DNA of 64,000 nt, taken from contig CM067523.1 of assembly GCA_034509495.1 (NCBI GenBank), forward strand, positions 5,643,996 through 5,707,995, given 5' to 3'. The notes under the pieces are model-generated. The model was not told the origin of the DNA. It worked only from the letters and a program-made list of their open reading frames with translations, and ran no database searches. The position numbers and the translations under genes are program-made. The stretch comes from Acestrorhynchus altus. Its lineage: Eukaryota > Chordata > Actinopteri > Characiformes > Acestrorhynchidae. This document shows, piece after piece, positions 1 through 12,300 of the stretch. Within the stretch, counting starts at the first letter, position 1. The number at the start of each line of letters is the position of its first letter.

Positions 1-159
1 AAAGAAATCTTTTTACATTGTTTATTGAAGGATTTTTGCATCTCCCTGTAAAGGGAGGGTTTTTGCATTTAAGAGTTTTATATTATTTTTAATATATAAG
101 AATGGAGAAGTCTGTAATTTTCATTGCAGGTACACTTCAACTGTGTGAGACAGAATCTT

Positions 160-700
160 TAAAAAAAATGCACTTTATTGCATGAAATTAACATTTGATA
201 CAATAGAAAATCTTAATATTTGGTACAGAAACTTTTGTTTGCAATTACAGAGGTCAGACTTTTCCTGTAGTTTGCACACACTGCAGCAGGGATTTTGGCC
301 CACTCCATACAGATCTTCTCCAGATCTTTCAGGTTTTGTGGACGTCACCTTGCACAATTGGGTTTCAGCTCCCTCCATATATTTTGTTGGGTTCAGATCT
401 GGAGACTACTTAAAGTTGTTCTATTTTGGTCTCATGTGACCACATGGCTTTCTTCCATGCTTCCTCTGGATCATCCAGATGGTCATTGGTGAACTTCAAA
501 TGGGTCTGGACAAGGGGACCTTGCGTGCAGGATTTTAATTCATGATGGCATATAGTGTTACTAAGCGTAATCTTTGAGTTTGTGGTCCCAGCTCTCTTCA
601 GGTCTATGACAAGGTCCTCCTGTGTAGTTCTAGGCTGATTCCTGACCTTTTTCATAATTATCCTTACTCCACAAGTCAAAGTGCATTTCAGTGCATTAGT
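160..700 (-). mobile_element. Tc1-like transposon, internally deleted
   Basis: Read on the minus strand, 679 down to about 410 encodes typical Tc1 transposase: RPRTTQEDLV-like residues, LKRAGTT, LKFTNDHLDDPEEAWKKAMW and SHETKIE (normally SDETKIE, so the second catalytic Asp is His here). It then jumps straight to the C-terminal part (GAETQLCK..AKIPAAVCA-type sequence, 410 down to 200) and ends in KFLYQI, a decayed KGFCTKY-like tail. About 100 codons, including the third catalytic acidic residue, are missing. Inactive fossil. Confidence 0.85.
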
Positions 701-714
701 GGCAAACTCTTACA

Positions 715-995
715 AACTGCTATATAGGACTGTCTGAAGCAGATAAACATGAAAGTTTTAGTACTGTGTCTAATGCCAGGTGGTCTAGAGGGGGTTCAGG
801 CCCCCATCGTTGATCTGTGTAGAAGTACGACTAGGTTCTGAGGAAAGATTGGTGCTCCATCTGGTGCTTAAAGGATGAGTTAGGGAGTTGAGGATGATGT
901 GGGATGGTGATCCTCCAACATCCTGATACTTTTATAACAGAATGCAGTCAAATCCTCACAGGAACGAAAGCAGGATTAACTTTTGTCCATATTGT
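715..995 (+). mobile_element. Tc1-type deletion element
   Basis: The segments around CTAATGCCAGG and GGTGCTC resemble the element at 46575-46922, a family I recognise by the GTGTTCTCTGGA..GATGAATCA transposase segment and the tail TGTCCCAATGTTTTGGTCCA. Internal coding sequence is mostly gone. Ends are not clear. Confidence 0.5.
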
Positions 996-1147
996 GTAAA
1001 TCATCAAAAATCAAACACAATGCAAAACTGATGATTAAATTAAAACTTAACCACAGTGACATTCCTTGATCGGGTTAACTTGTTGTTTTTTTTTCATTAC
1101 TATATTGAAATGTGTTTGTTTTTGTGTATTTGTGTGTGTGCATCTAG

Positions 1148-1217
1148 TACTGCAACACCGTGATGGAGCAGCGCATGAATGGACTCCTACCAGAACCTCT
1201 ACAAATCTTTCCACGAG
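1148..1217 (+). CDS. map2k5: MAP2K5 exon: end of PB1 domain
   Basis: 70-base exon after acceptor ctag and before donor gtaggt. It reads YCNTVMEQRMNGLLPEPLQI then FPR and ends in phase 1 (a lone G of the next codon). It corresponds to human residues about 85-108, the last strand of the PB1 domain that binds MEKK2/3. The human equivalent is YSTVMEQQVNGQLIEPLQIF, so this region is well kept but with several substitutions. The exons that encode the rest of PB1 are upstream of base 1. Confidence 0.93.
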
Positions 1218-4200
1218 GTAGGTGAACTGCATATGCCTCAATCCTGCCCTTGACAAAAGGTCATAACTGTTCATACTGAGATATCATGATATTGGAGAAG
1301 TATATCACCAGAATTCAGTGATTTCAGTGTGTCATGACATTTAATAATCCCTTCTGTGTATAAAAGATTGGAGTAAACTAAATGATAGTGGGCAGATAAA
1401 ATCTGCTATAGGTCGACCTCTTGTGAAAAAGGAATTTTACTTTTCTATCAAACAGTAAAAAATTGACAGTCTAATCCTTTATTTGGTGTTTTCCATAATC
1501 AGAAATGTATTTGTACTATTTCTCTTCCTCACTGTTAAGTACATCCACCAATCAGCTATAACTTTACCACCACTATCTGGTGAACAGAACTGAAACAGAA
1601 CTGAGACTATCTTCATCTACAGTGGCTTCTAGCAGGGGGCAGAAATAAGGGGCGAGCATATGTATATGAGCCTTTTTGACGTTGATCCCACAACCTGCAG
1701 GACTTAATGGCTGCCAGATATCACAGGACACTTTCAGAGGTCTTGAGGAATCCCACCACTCCTTTTGTTAAATAAATGTCAATCAAATCTGAGCGAAATT
1801 GTTGAGCAAAAAATGGTAGAAACTGTATAAGCCTGGAATCTCAACACTTAAAATGATCAAATTGCACCAAAAGCCATTAAAACTGGATTAGGACACTATT
1901 CCAAAAATGCCTGTCTGGGCTATTTCTGAGTGTGCATCATTCACTGTAGATGGTCTAGCACAGTCCAGCACAACGTTGCTTTCCTTGCTCAGACAATCTT
2001 ACTAAATTTAATAATTAACAATGAGGTGAACCAGGTGTCTCTGAGCAGGAAAATCAGCAAAATATCCTGGACTGAGGCATTCCAGGACCAGAAGTAAATA
2101 ACCCTGCTCTTGATGGATGTCCCTGCAGTGGGCTTTAAGTCTTTAATGTTTGTGGGCTAGTTTATGGTTTGGCCTCATTTTGTGTCCGGAGTGTTTCAAA
2201 TATTCCTTTATTGCTCATCGCACACTGGCCCCCAATGTGTTTTACAATCCAGCCAATTACTTTTTCAGCCGGCAAGACTCCCGGGATCCGGAACATCCAC
2301 GGCCTGAAGGTAGGTGTCCCAGTGATTGTTTCAGCAAAGTTGCCCACGGATTGTTCATGCTGCGTTCCACTTACTGAAATGTCAATTGATGCCAACACAC
2401 TTTGCTCTTTGTATCTGTGTCTGCATGTCCATCCTAATCTCTGATTCAGAATTGAAGGTGTTTTGGACCTTGTGTCCATTTCTAGTATCATTCTGATACA
2501 CGGTTTTTAAACAGTATTTTTACAGTATTTAAACATCTGGACATTTGATCTTCATTACAACATTATTGAAAGCACTGACTCCAAAAAAGGCAGGTTTATC
2601 ATAAGATGGCAGGGTTACACTTAAAAATAAAGTGATTGACAGCTTTGGCTTGAAGATATCCAGAGACATTATGCTCTTGATTGTTGAAGTGAGTGGAAAC
2701 ACCATGACCAGATCCAGATAGTGCTCTGAGGCCTTTAGAAAGAAAGTTGTAGAAGCAGTCTGGGAAGGGGTTTAAAAAGATCTCAGAGCAATTATAAATC
2801 TGACCCAGTAAGTTCAGCACAAGAGCAGAGTGAGAGATGAGTGAAGTCTCCAACAATTCAAAAATGCAGGTACTTTTTCAGCAGCTGATTTGAAAGTATC
2901 TACTATAATCGTTATCACGACCTCTAAATTGAGTCCCAATACTCTTAACAATGTTTATGGATGGTCCCATCCTTCAACAAAAACAGCCAACCAGATTGTT
3001 CATAACACTGTAGCACAAACGTGTGATTTTCCCCAACACCACCATACTCGCAAAAACATTTTTGGTCTGATTTTATCTGATTTAAAGTATGTTTTTGAAG
3101 CTGCATTTTGACCTTCAATTTGAAGTATTTTGGTTCTTTTGCCACAAGATAGATGATGTGGGTGTGGCCTGTCAGTCAGCCAGCCATGTATATTCAACTG
3201 TATTTCCAGAGTGAAGAACCAGGTCTGTCTGGAAGAGTTAGGTCAAAATCATGTGACTTCATTGCCCAAAGTAGGGCCACCAGATGCCCTGATGACCCAG
3301 AACAGCCCTAAGGTTGAAATAGTAACAGAGACCAAGTTTGAGTTGCATTACAGGTGTTGGAGGAGGAAACTCCCCATCTCTCAGAATTATTCAAATGAAG
3401 ATCAAGTGTTCAGATGTAGAAATATCTTTAAAAAAAAAAAGGACTTTCAGGGGGTGTCCTAACTTTTTCACTTGACTGTAATTGAGATTTATAAAGGGAA
3501 ATGGAGAAAAGTCTTAAACTGGCAATCTGTCATCCATGTCTTGAATCAATGCTCATTTCAGTATGCTTAAAATGATCCCTCTCTTAATCATGTTAAATTC
3601 AGAGCTTCAGCTGATCTTAAACTCATCTTTCCCCAGTTTTAATCTAAACTTAATTGGCTTTGAAACAGGGGGCGGAGCAGTAGACACCTAAATGAGGTCT
3701 TCATGGTTACTAATTAAGGAGAGAATAGCTGCTTTGCTGGACTGCTCACCATGACCTAAAGACCTCAATTAAGCTAGTTATTTTTAGTCACTTTGTTTTC
3801 CCCCCTCTTCTTTTTCAGCTCCAGTTGCTGAAATGTAGATCTTGCAACAGTCGGTCTTGTTAATTTCCCTTTTTGAATGACAAATAAAGGTCGTTGTGTT
3901 GATTTGTAATTATTATTTTTAAATATATACACAAGGATGTTCCCAAATTTATCTTTAATTCCACCAAATAAATGAAATGACCCCTTTCCTCAAGCCTATC
4001 TCATCAATTTCTTCCCCTCCCCCTTTTTCTCTGCTCTCATTTCCCTTTAAATATGTCTTCTCTCAGACAGTTCTTGAACTGCAGGGTTCACTGTTGAACT
4101 GCTGGTTGATTAGTGGAGGTTTTTGTGTGCCTGCAGGTGAACACACGGCCTGGGTCTTCCAGCAGCCGCGGAGCCTCTCCTGCTGACTCTCTGCCCAACA

Positions 4201-7143
4201 ACAGGTGAGGGATGCTCTGGAAAGCCTCCTTATTTAAACTGGATTAGTGGGACTTTTGGAGGTACGGTAGCCAACCCATCCGAGCCCCATCAACCAGTGT
4301 CTGAAACAAAAATCATATTTAAACAATTGACACCTAGTGACACCATAGCAACCCTCTGGGACACCATATCAACATCCAGCAACCACAAAATAACTCTATA
4401 GCAACCATTTTGCAAAACCATAGGCGTCCCTTAGCAACATCATAGCAGCCACATGGGATACCGTAGCGGTAGCAAAGCGACATCATAGCAACCAGAACTG
4501 TTTGATCCTAGAGGGCATGTCACAATAGCAACTGCCTAGAATGGGAAACCGATTAAGCTGTGTAAACATTCTGTGTAGAAATGCACATTTCTACTTTCAA
4601 ATGATTATTTATGAATTAATTTATCTATTTATTTATTCTGGGTGTACCTCATCTCAATTAGCTGCAGAAAGAGTAGGAATGGGCAGGTTTTATTTTTAAA
4701 CAAAATATTATAGTGATTTTTGGGTGACGTTTAATTTGAAACAGTAGGTATGGGTTTATTTCAAATGATATGTAACTCCATAGTAACCATCTGGGAAACC
4801 ATAGCAACCCCCTAACAACCACTAAACAGCTTAATAGCAACATCATTGCAGCCCCTTAGCAACATCCTAGCAATTATCTAGAACACCATACAAACTGCAT
4901 AGCAACCACTTAACAACATCATTACAGCTACTTACTAAAACCAGTTTTACCCTAGTGACCACAAGACCCTTTAACAGTAGCCTAGCAACCACTTAGAACC
5001 ACTGAAGTTGTGTATCTAATCAATCCAGGCTTTTTACATTGTCTCAATTAGCTGCAAAAAATTTCAGAGGTATTATTTTTAAACAAAAAATACTGTAGTG
5101 ATATTGATATTTGCATTTTTAGATACCGCAATTCTAAACAAACACTGTTGCATTGTAATTTGAAAAATCTAATACTTCATATTGTGGAATCATAGTTGAC
5201 CTATTTTCTGAAACAGAAATCTTTGAAGGATGATTATTCACCACCTTAATAACCATTTAACAACGCCACAGCAACCGTCTGGGGGGTTGTTATTTTTAAT
5301 TAAAAAATGTAAGTGATCTCGATATTGGTATTGTTAGATATCACGATTCTTGGCAAACATTGGAGCAGCTTTGTGTAAATCTAGCCCCACCTCACGAGTG
5401 TTTCTGAGAATGAATGCATTTTTGGGCAGAGCATGGAGATGTGAATCCAGTACATATCTGCAATGTCCACAGTGAATGACCTTTCATTAATGAGCTGAAT
5501 CTCTAGAGCTTCTTCAGTAATATTAGGCTGTTTCTAATCAGCCCCTCACTAATGGAATAATAAAACACATAAAGACACGTGCATTGTTTTTGTCATTACA
5601 TAAATGTAACTTTGGGCTATGAGGTTTCGGTTCATCAGTGGGAATTGTGAGGAATCACCCAAACCAGTTTACCAGTTAAGTCCTGCACGATTGGTTACGG
5701 AACCTCCTTTGGTAAAACTAGTCCAGCTCAGGTAGTGCTCATTATAGGGACACAATCTTCTTAACAGCATCCGTGATTTCATTGGAGGGAATTCACCAAA
5801 GGAAATACCACAAGGTGTTGACTTTACTGCACCTATTTAATCCTGTTTATCTGACCTACAAAGAAATAAACACTGACTATGAACAGTCAAGCAGAGTAAT
5901 TCAGACTGTGTAAACAATCTTTAATCTTTAATGTTTTGGTGTTTTTTTGATCCATTCTGCTCAGTTGCACCATCTCTTGGCATTAAAGGCAGCCTGGAGA
6001 ATCTGTAGAAACATTTGGTTTAGTTGCCTTCAGGGGACTTTACACAGAGCTCTGACATGAAGATGGCTTGGTGTGTATAAAGAAGAGATTTTCAAGTTTC
6101 AGTATGTTTAAATATGGTAGAGATAAAGGATTTCATGGGGTGTCCTAATTTTTTCACATTGTATTTTTCATATCATCTGTCATGTCGCCATTCATTTAAA
6201 ATATATTGGCTTATTACACACGGAAGGAATCAACTGATTGCAGTGCACAAAACAATACAATAGTCAGAAGAGCAGGCAGCAGGTCATCTTCAGTGATGAG
6301 TCGTACTTTTATCTTGGTGAAGATGATCCACGAATCTGTAAGATCAACGGTTTGTTGCTCCTCACACATCCAGAAGGCCTAGTGTAATGGCGTGGGTGCA
6401 AATTCGTACAATGCCATGACCTTTGGTCTTCATTACAGGCGCATTAACTGCCCAACGTTGCATTCTGGAACCAGTGGTTCTACACTTTGAGATCACATCA
6501 TAATGCTACCGTCTCAAGAACTCACCTCGAAGACCCAGACACTGTGCCATGGACAGTCAAATCACCAGACTTATCCCAGATTGAAAATTTTCTGGGATGC
6601 TATTGGATGTGCTTTCAACCCTCCACCCCCACCACAAAATCTCACTGAATCTGAAGGAATTGGTGAGAATATTCAAGATGAGATGAATTATCACAGGACA
6701 GCGTTAGGAACCTCTACGATTCAGGGACGTCTGGCATGTTGCATTATACCCAACACCGTACTGAGGGACACTAGCTCAATAAATGTTCTCTATCAGTCTG
6801 TAATTGAATTTCTATTGGAGTTTGTCATCTTTAGCTTCCTTCAAATTAGGGTTGAAATCTGAAATTTCATTCTGGGTCCAACTGTTTTTTTGATTGAGTG
6901 TATATTACACAATTAAACGTTTTTTTTCTCTTTCTCAACAGTTTAAAGAAGTCCTCAGCAGAACTGAAGAAAATATTGACCAATGGCCAGGTACTAAAAG
7001 ACATTGTGCTGTGTCCCTCACATACCTGCAATATTGATTAGTTTTGTGCCTCTAATGTCTTCTTCCCTTTCTTCATACATGTTGGAGAGTGAGTCAAGAT
7101 GATGACTTGAACTTGACTCAGCTACTTTTAACTGCATTGTTTG

Positions 7144-7224
<81 letters not shown>

Positions 7225-8781
7225 AGTGTGATACCTCGATACAGTTCAAGCCTTTTCCTCTCTCTGTGCACTTGGTTTTGAAAACGAGTTCTGACCCATT
7301 TTCCTCCCCATATATTTTGCCATATCCTAAAACACAGTCAGTGAGTGCTAGTCCTATTAAATCAGCCTGCACTTGACATCGCTTAGTCTGTCCTATTAGC
7401 TCCTATTGACCACTGTACGTGAGTGCATGCGTGTGCATGTCACTAGATTCACATCGATTGCCTCTTCAAGAGCTGTTCGGGTCCCTTTTCTCCACGGTCT
7501 GTTTGAGATCTTTATCTTGGCTGAGCAGAGTGATATCTGTATTCGTTTGTTGATTGTCTCGTCCCTCGCTCGGCCGACCGCTCCCCTCCTCCTCTCTCCA
7601 GCAGCACAGCGGGGAGAGTGTCAGATAGACAATTAAGTGAGTCAAGCCCCCTGTGACACCTGTAACATTCTCAACTAATGGAGCTGTGGCTTCCTTCCCC
7701 TGACAACACACTCGTTCGCTCCCTGTCTCTCTCTCACACACTTAAGCCTAATCAATGGACCCACATTGGAGCGAATGCCATATTTCCCAGTTAAAACGAG
7801 GCTTGACAGCAGGACATTGACTTCATTTCAACCTCAGCTGCAGGGGAAAATACTTGTCTACCAATAACACCAGGTATTGACATGCTGTCCTTCTGGTAAA
7901 CCAATCAGATCAAATATCAGGGGCTAAGATGTTGAATAGATGCTTTTGGACAGTGAAGAGTGTGACCCATCATGACTGAATGAACAGAATGTTTAAAGAT
8001 TCAGATCTTTTAGGGTATTGTAAATTATAGATCCATATACATGCCTAACTGTATACATGTTCAGTGGTCATGCAGGTTGTGAGCCACCCTCATTAATCAT
8101 TAATTGGTTTCTGATATAATGGGGTATATTTATTTATATATTTTTTATAATTTTACCCCAAATTTTCATCCCAATTTTGAAATGCTAGTTACCCAGCCAC
8201 ATTAAGACTCTTTCCCTCTCATATGATGCTCCTGAGAATTGGAGGGTGAAGACAAGCACATGCCTCCTCCAATACTGGTGAAGCTAGCCACAATTTTTCA
8301 AACATCCACTTTGCTTCATTGCTATGTAGCCATATACCCACCCACAGTTAGTTTGGCCAATTTTGCTCTTTCAGACTCCGACTGCCAATGGCATGCATGT
8401 TTGACGAAAGGACTGACTTAAACCCTTTCATGAAGGCATCTCATGCTGATAGACTTTGAGAGTAATATGTCAACCTGGACATAATAGACCAGAAAAGCTG
8501 TCATTTCTGAACAGTTTTGGTAAAGCTGTATGTCTTCGCTTATTGTATCTTGATTTGCTTCATTTCAAATCTAAGGATTCTGTCAATGTCCAAATACTTA
8601 GTCCAGACTACATGAGATGCAAGTTTTATGCAGTTTTATCACTTTAATATGTCAAACAGGCCTTGCTTAGACAGTCAAATGGACTATTAGCACTGACCGG
8701 CCACAAAAGACGATGAATCACAGGCACACTGCTGCTGCAACGTTTCCATCCTAGAAAACTATGATAGTTCAAGGAGATGGT

Positions 8782-8856
<75 letters not shown>

Positions 8857-9250
8857 GAGAGAGAGGTGGGTCACTTTGTTTACTGATGATGAAGGATTTT
8901 TTGTGTACCTCACTGACAGTGAGAAAGAACAGCGCTCTCCCTGTCGCTCTCTGGTGTCAGCAGGGGCCAGACTATATTATACACTTCTGACAGCTTTTAT
9001 CAAAGTCGAACAAGACGGCACAGGCGAACAAACGGTCGTTAAACTCTCCATCACTCGTTCCCCCATCCACCCAAAACTCTTGTCCTTTTATAAATTGGCC
9101 AGCGCATGTTGTTATTGATCCCGCTCCCACTCAGCTGCTGAACGCGAAATGACCTGAGAACCTCGTCTGTTGTTTATGGCCTCCAGTAGCATTTTTCCTC
9201 TCCCAGATATTTCTACCCCCTGGTGACATCTTTCTATTTTATGTTTGTGT

Positions 9251-9329
<79 letters not shown>

Positions 9330-12300
9330 TTCTCTCTCTCCTTTTTTTCCCCATTCAGATAAACGAACAAGACATCCAGTACCAGGAGCAGCTTGGCCAT
9401 GGAAATGGAGGGACTGTGTACAAGTGAGTGCTCTTCACCTCTCCTTATCTTGAGTTTGAATTGGACCCATCATGTGCTTGTCTCTCTGTTTGCTGGCCTT
9501 CTCGTTTCATTACTGTAGAATGGAGCCGAAATTACAGGCCTGCAGTAATTGAAGGAAAATAAAGGCCATGCGCTGTGTCTTACTTTACTTCGTTTCTTCC
9601 TCTCAATATTTGCCCAACACTCCAACATCCACTCAGCTCGACCAACCCCCTCAGCTGTGTAGCACTAGGGCCGAGATGATTATTTATTTGATAAAGTGAA
9701 GGTTGCCAAATGCGGGTGATATTGATTTTGACGTTGAGGAATGGCATTGATTCAGTTTGACTCCTGTGAAGCCGGTTTCAATTACCCAGATGATCTATTA
9801 GTAGCAAATGGCTAACATGACAGGTGAGCGCTGACACACACACACACACACACACACACACGGTTTACCTTACCTAAACTCAGTCTACTATCTGCTTGAA
9901 TACTTTGAGGATGTTCACCTGGAGCACACTGGATTCTTTGTGTTTATTATGAATAAATTGACCATTCAGATAAATCGGACGAGCTTTTTAAAAACTCACT
10001 TAACTCAAGGATTAGCCTGAGAAGCATTAGCTATGTGCTGTTTACAAATCAGTTTCAGCACAAGGTTGGTAAGCTTCCCAGACAAAAAAGGTCACCCTGT
10101 GAATTGAAGGTGGTAGTAAATTCTGCAGATGACATTACTCAATGATGATCATGCTGAAAATACCTGAGGGGTGTGCAACGGGATTCATTGATTGAGAAAG
10201 GGTGGTAAATTGATGGGGAAGGTTTCTTTTGATGTGTGGAAAATGGTTCACAAAGTAGATGTTAATGATTGGCATTGTGTGTACAGTTCTAGTACTGTCT
10301 TTTTCTGGGTGGGGTCCAGAAAAGGTTTAATTAACATCCCATAAATCACAAAATAACTTGAACAAAAACAACAAACTTCAGGACCTGCAGATTGTTCTAG
10401 TTGGTTTTATTTTGTGCCATTTTGTTCTTTTGTTTATTTATTTCATTTTAAGAATGCAAGAAAGGCCAATACTGCAAGACAAACACTTTCGCAGGCTGCT
10501 CAGCTCAGCACAAAGTCCCCGTAACCCTCTCATTTTTATTCTCACATAAGAAAGTACTTGCTTTCTTTCTTTTGAGTCTCATTGAGAAGTTTTTAAAGGC
10601 TTGGGTGTCAGGTGTTGATTAGTGTGTGACAAGAAGTTTGTGCTTGTAACTAGTAGTAGGAATGCACCAAAATTAAAATTTATTTTTTTGGCCAAGGCCA
10701 AACCAAATGAAACACTTGGTTGAAGGCGGATTGCTGAAAACTTTGTTTTCATTCATTTAGCTTTCACTGTGTCATAAAAAACTTACATTTATATTGTCTT
10801 GGTTAAAAAATAACATTTAATAACATCCCAGCAGACACACTAACAAAGCAAAATGTCACATAAATTGATTATCCAGAGTGAAAACGCCAGAATTTTGATA
10901 AACTATTTGTAATGATTAGATAGACAAGGATTTTTCTAATAATAAATACTTTATTATAAACATCCTGTAAAATATGCTCAACTATTAAAACTGGGATATT
11001 ATTTCTAATGAAAGCATATTTTTGTGGAGGACTCCACATGTACACTATTTATGGTTGTTTATTGAATATAATAAATGGAAATTAGTGATTTGGCCATGAT
11101 TATGCCAGTCAGGAGTTCTAGATTTTAGATTAAAAGCTCAGCCTTGGTTCTATTCTCATTTTTTTTTGGGTCCGGAAAACAATTAATTGCTGAAGTTTGC
11201 TTGAAATTTACATATTTGGTTTGTGAGAAATAAGAAAAAAATGTTTTATATTATTTTTATATTTAACAGATGTGAAAAAACAATCTGGTAAAACATTTAA
11301 TGAGTAAAGTAAATGAGAATTCGTAAGGCTTTAGAAAAGCTTGCTGCATCCACACTACTGTCCTCAATCACCTTTACTTCACACTCTTGCTTTCTCTCTC
11401 TGCGTTATGTAAAATACACACCTCTGTGACCATCACACAGGCTGTCTGTTCCACAGTGCCTGGGGTATTAGCTTAAATTGCTTTCCTTAAAAAATAAATA
11501 AGTATGCTTTTTTCCCCCACAGGGTATTCACCTAACCTGCTGTGCCTCCAGGTGTGCTGTTATTATGTGTCAGAGCGTGAGGAGTTGATAACCCTGCCTC
11601 TTGCTTACATCCACACGTTTACAAAAATAAGGGTACTCCGATTCGCCCCCAGGGTATTTAAAACTACATTTGGAAAATAGATGCAAACTACCTTACTCTG
11701 CATTTTATCACACGCGCTTTGCTGTCCTACACAGCCTCTTTGTGCAAGTTTACTAGTCTCAATACCTGGCAACCCAATTAATAGCTGCTTAGCTATGCAG
11801 AGTAACCCAGAGTGCCTGGCAGCACAGTCATCATGAGTTAAGCTAGAGTGAGCAGGATGTGATCTTGACCTCAGCTTTAAATCTGAGCCATGTTTATGAA
11901 CCTTGGCCATCCGCTCGCAGTTACGCAGTGGTATGTGCGCGGTGTGATTGTTTTGCGGCGTTGATCTTGTAATGGATCAATACTTACCCCTGTGGTTTAT
12001 TGCAGTGGTCCAGACTGGGCAGTGTTATCTGCCTGCTGTGAGTTTGGTTTAATGGGACACTAAAGTCTAAATGCTCTGACTCTTAATATGTGCACATTAA
12101 AGAATTTTTGGTCTTGATATTTTTCTTTGTATGTAGTTCTCTTGTTCTTTGTGCGTGTTTTGCAGCACAACGGATATCATCTACAGGGGTTGGACAATGA
12201 AACTGAAACACCTGGTTTTGGACCACAATAATTTATTAGTACGGTGTACGAGGGCCTCCTTTTGTGGCCAGTACAGCGTCAATTTGTCTTGGGAATGACA

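Larger units (their letters stand above)
1..1147 (+). other. MAP2K5 intron, 3' part
   Basis: Intronic DNA upstream of the first visible exon. It carries a minus-strand Tc1 fragment (about 160-700) and a second Tc1-like, deletion-type fragment (about 715-995). No earlier MAP2K5 exon was recognised in it. Confidence 0.85.
4205..6941 (+). other. MAP2K5 intron, 2.7 kb
   Basis: GT-AG intron holding a TAGCAAC-rich satellite-like block (4310-5330), a dispersed-repeat tail (about 6040-6170) and a decayed Tc1 transposase copy (6215-6905). The stretch 5350-6040 shows nothing I recognise. Confidence 0.88.
6991..9358 (+). other. MAP2K5 intron, 2.4 kb
   Basis: GT-AG intron with (TG)39 at 7145, a minus-orientation SINE at about 8105-8425, (GT)35 at 8786 and a (CT)n array that runs into the acceptor at 9358. 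No gene. Confidence 0.9.

Noticed and set aside
1..1147. Search for the preceding PB1 exon
   Set aside because: No frame resembling EYEDEDGDRITVRSDEEMKA was seen; the stretch is filled by transposon remnants.
7118..7372. Frame with a long Thr-His repeat
   Set aside because: Translation of the (TG)39 microsatellite.
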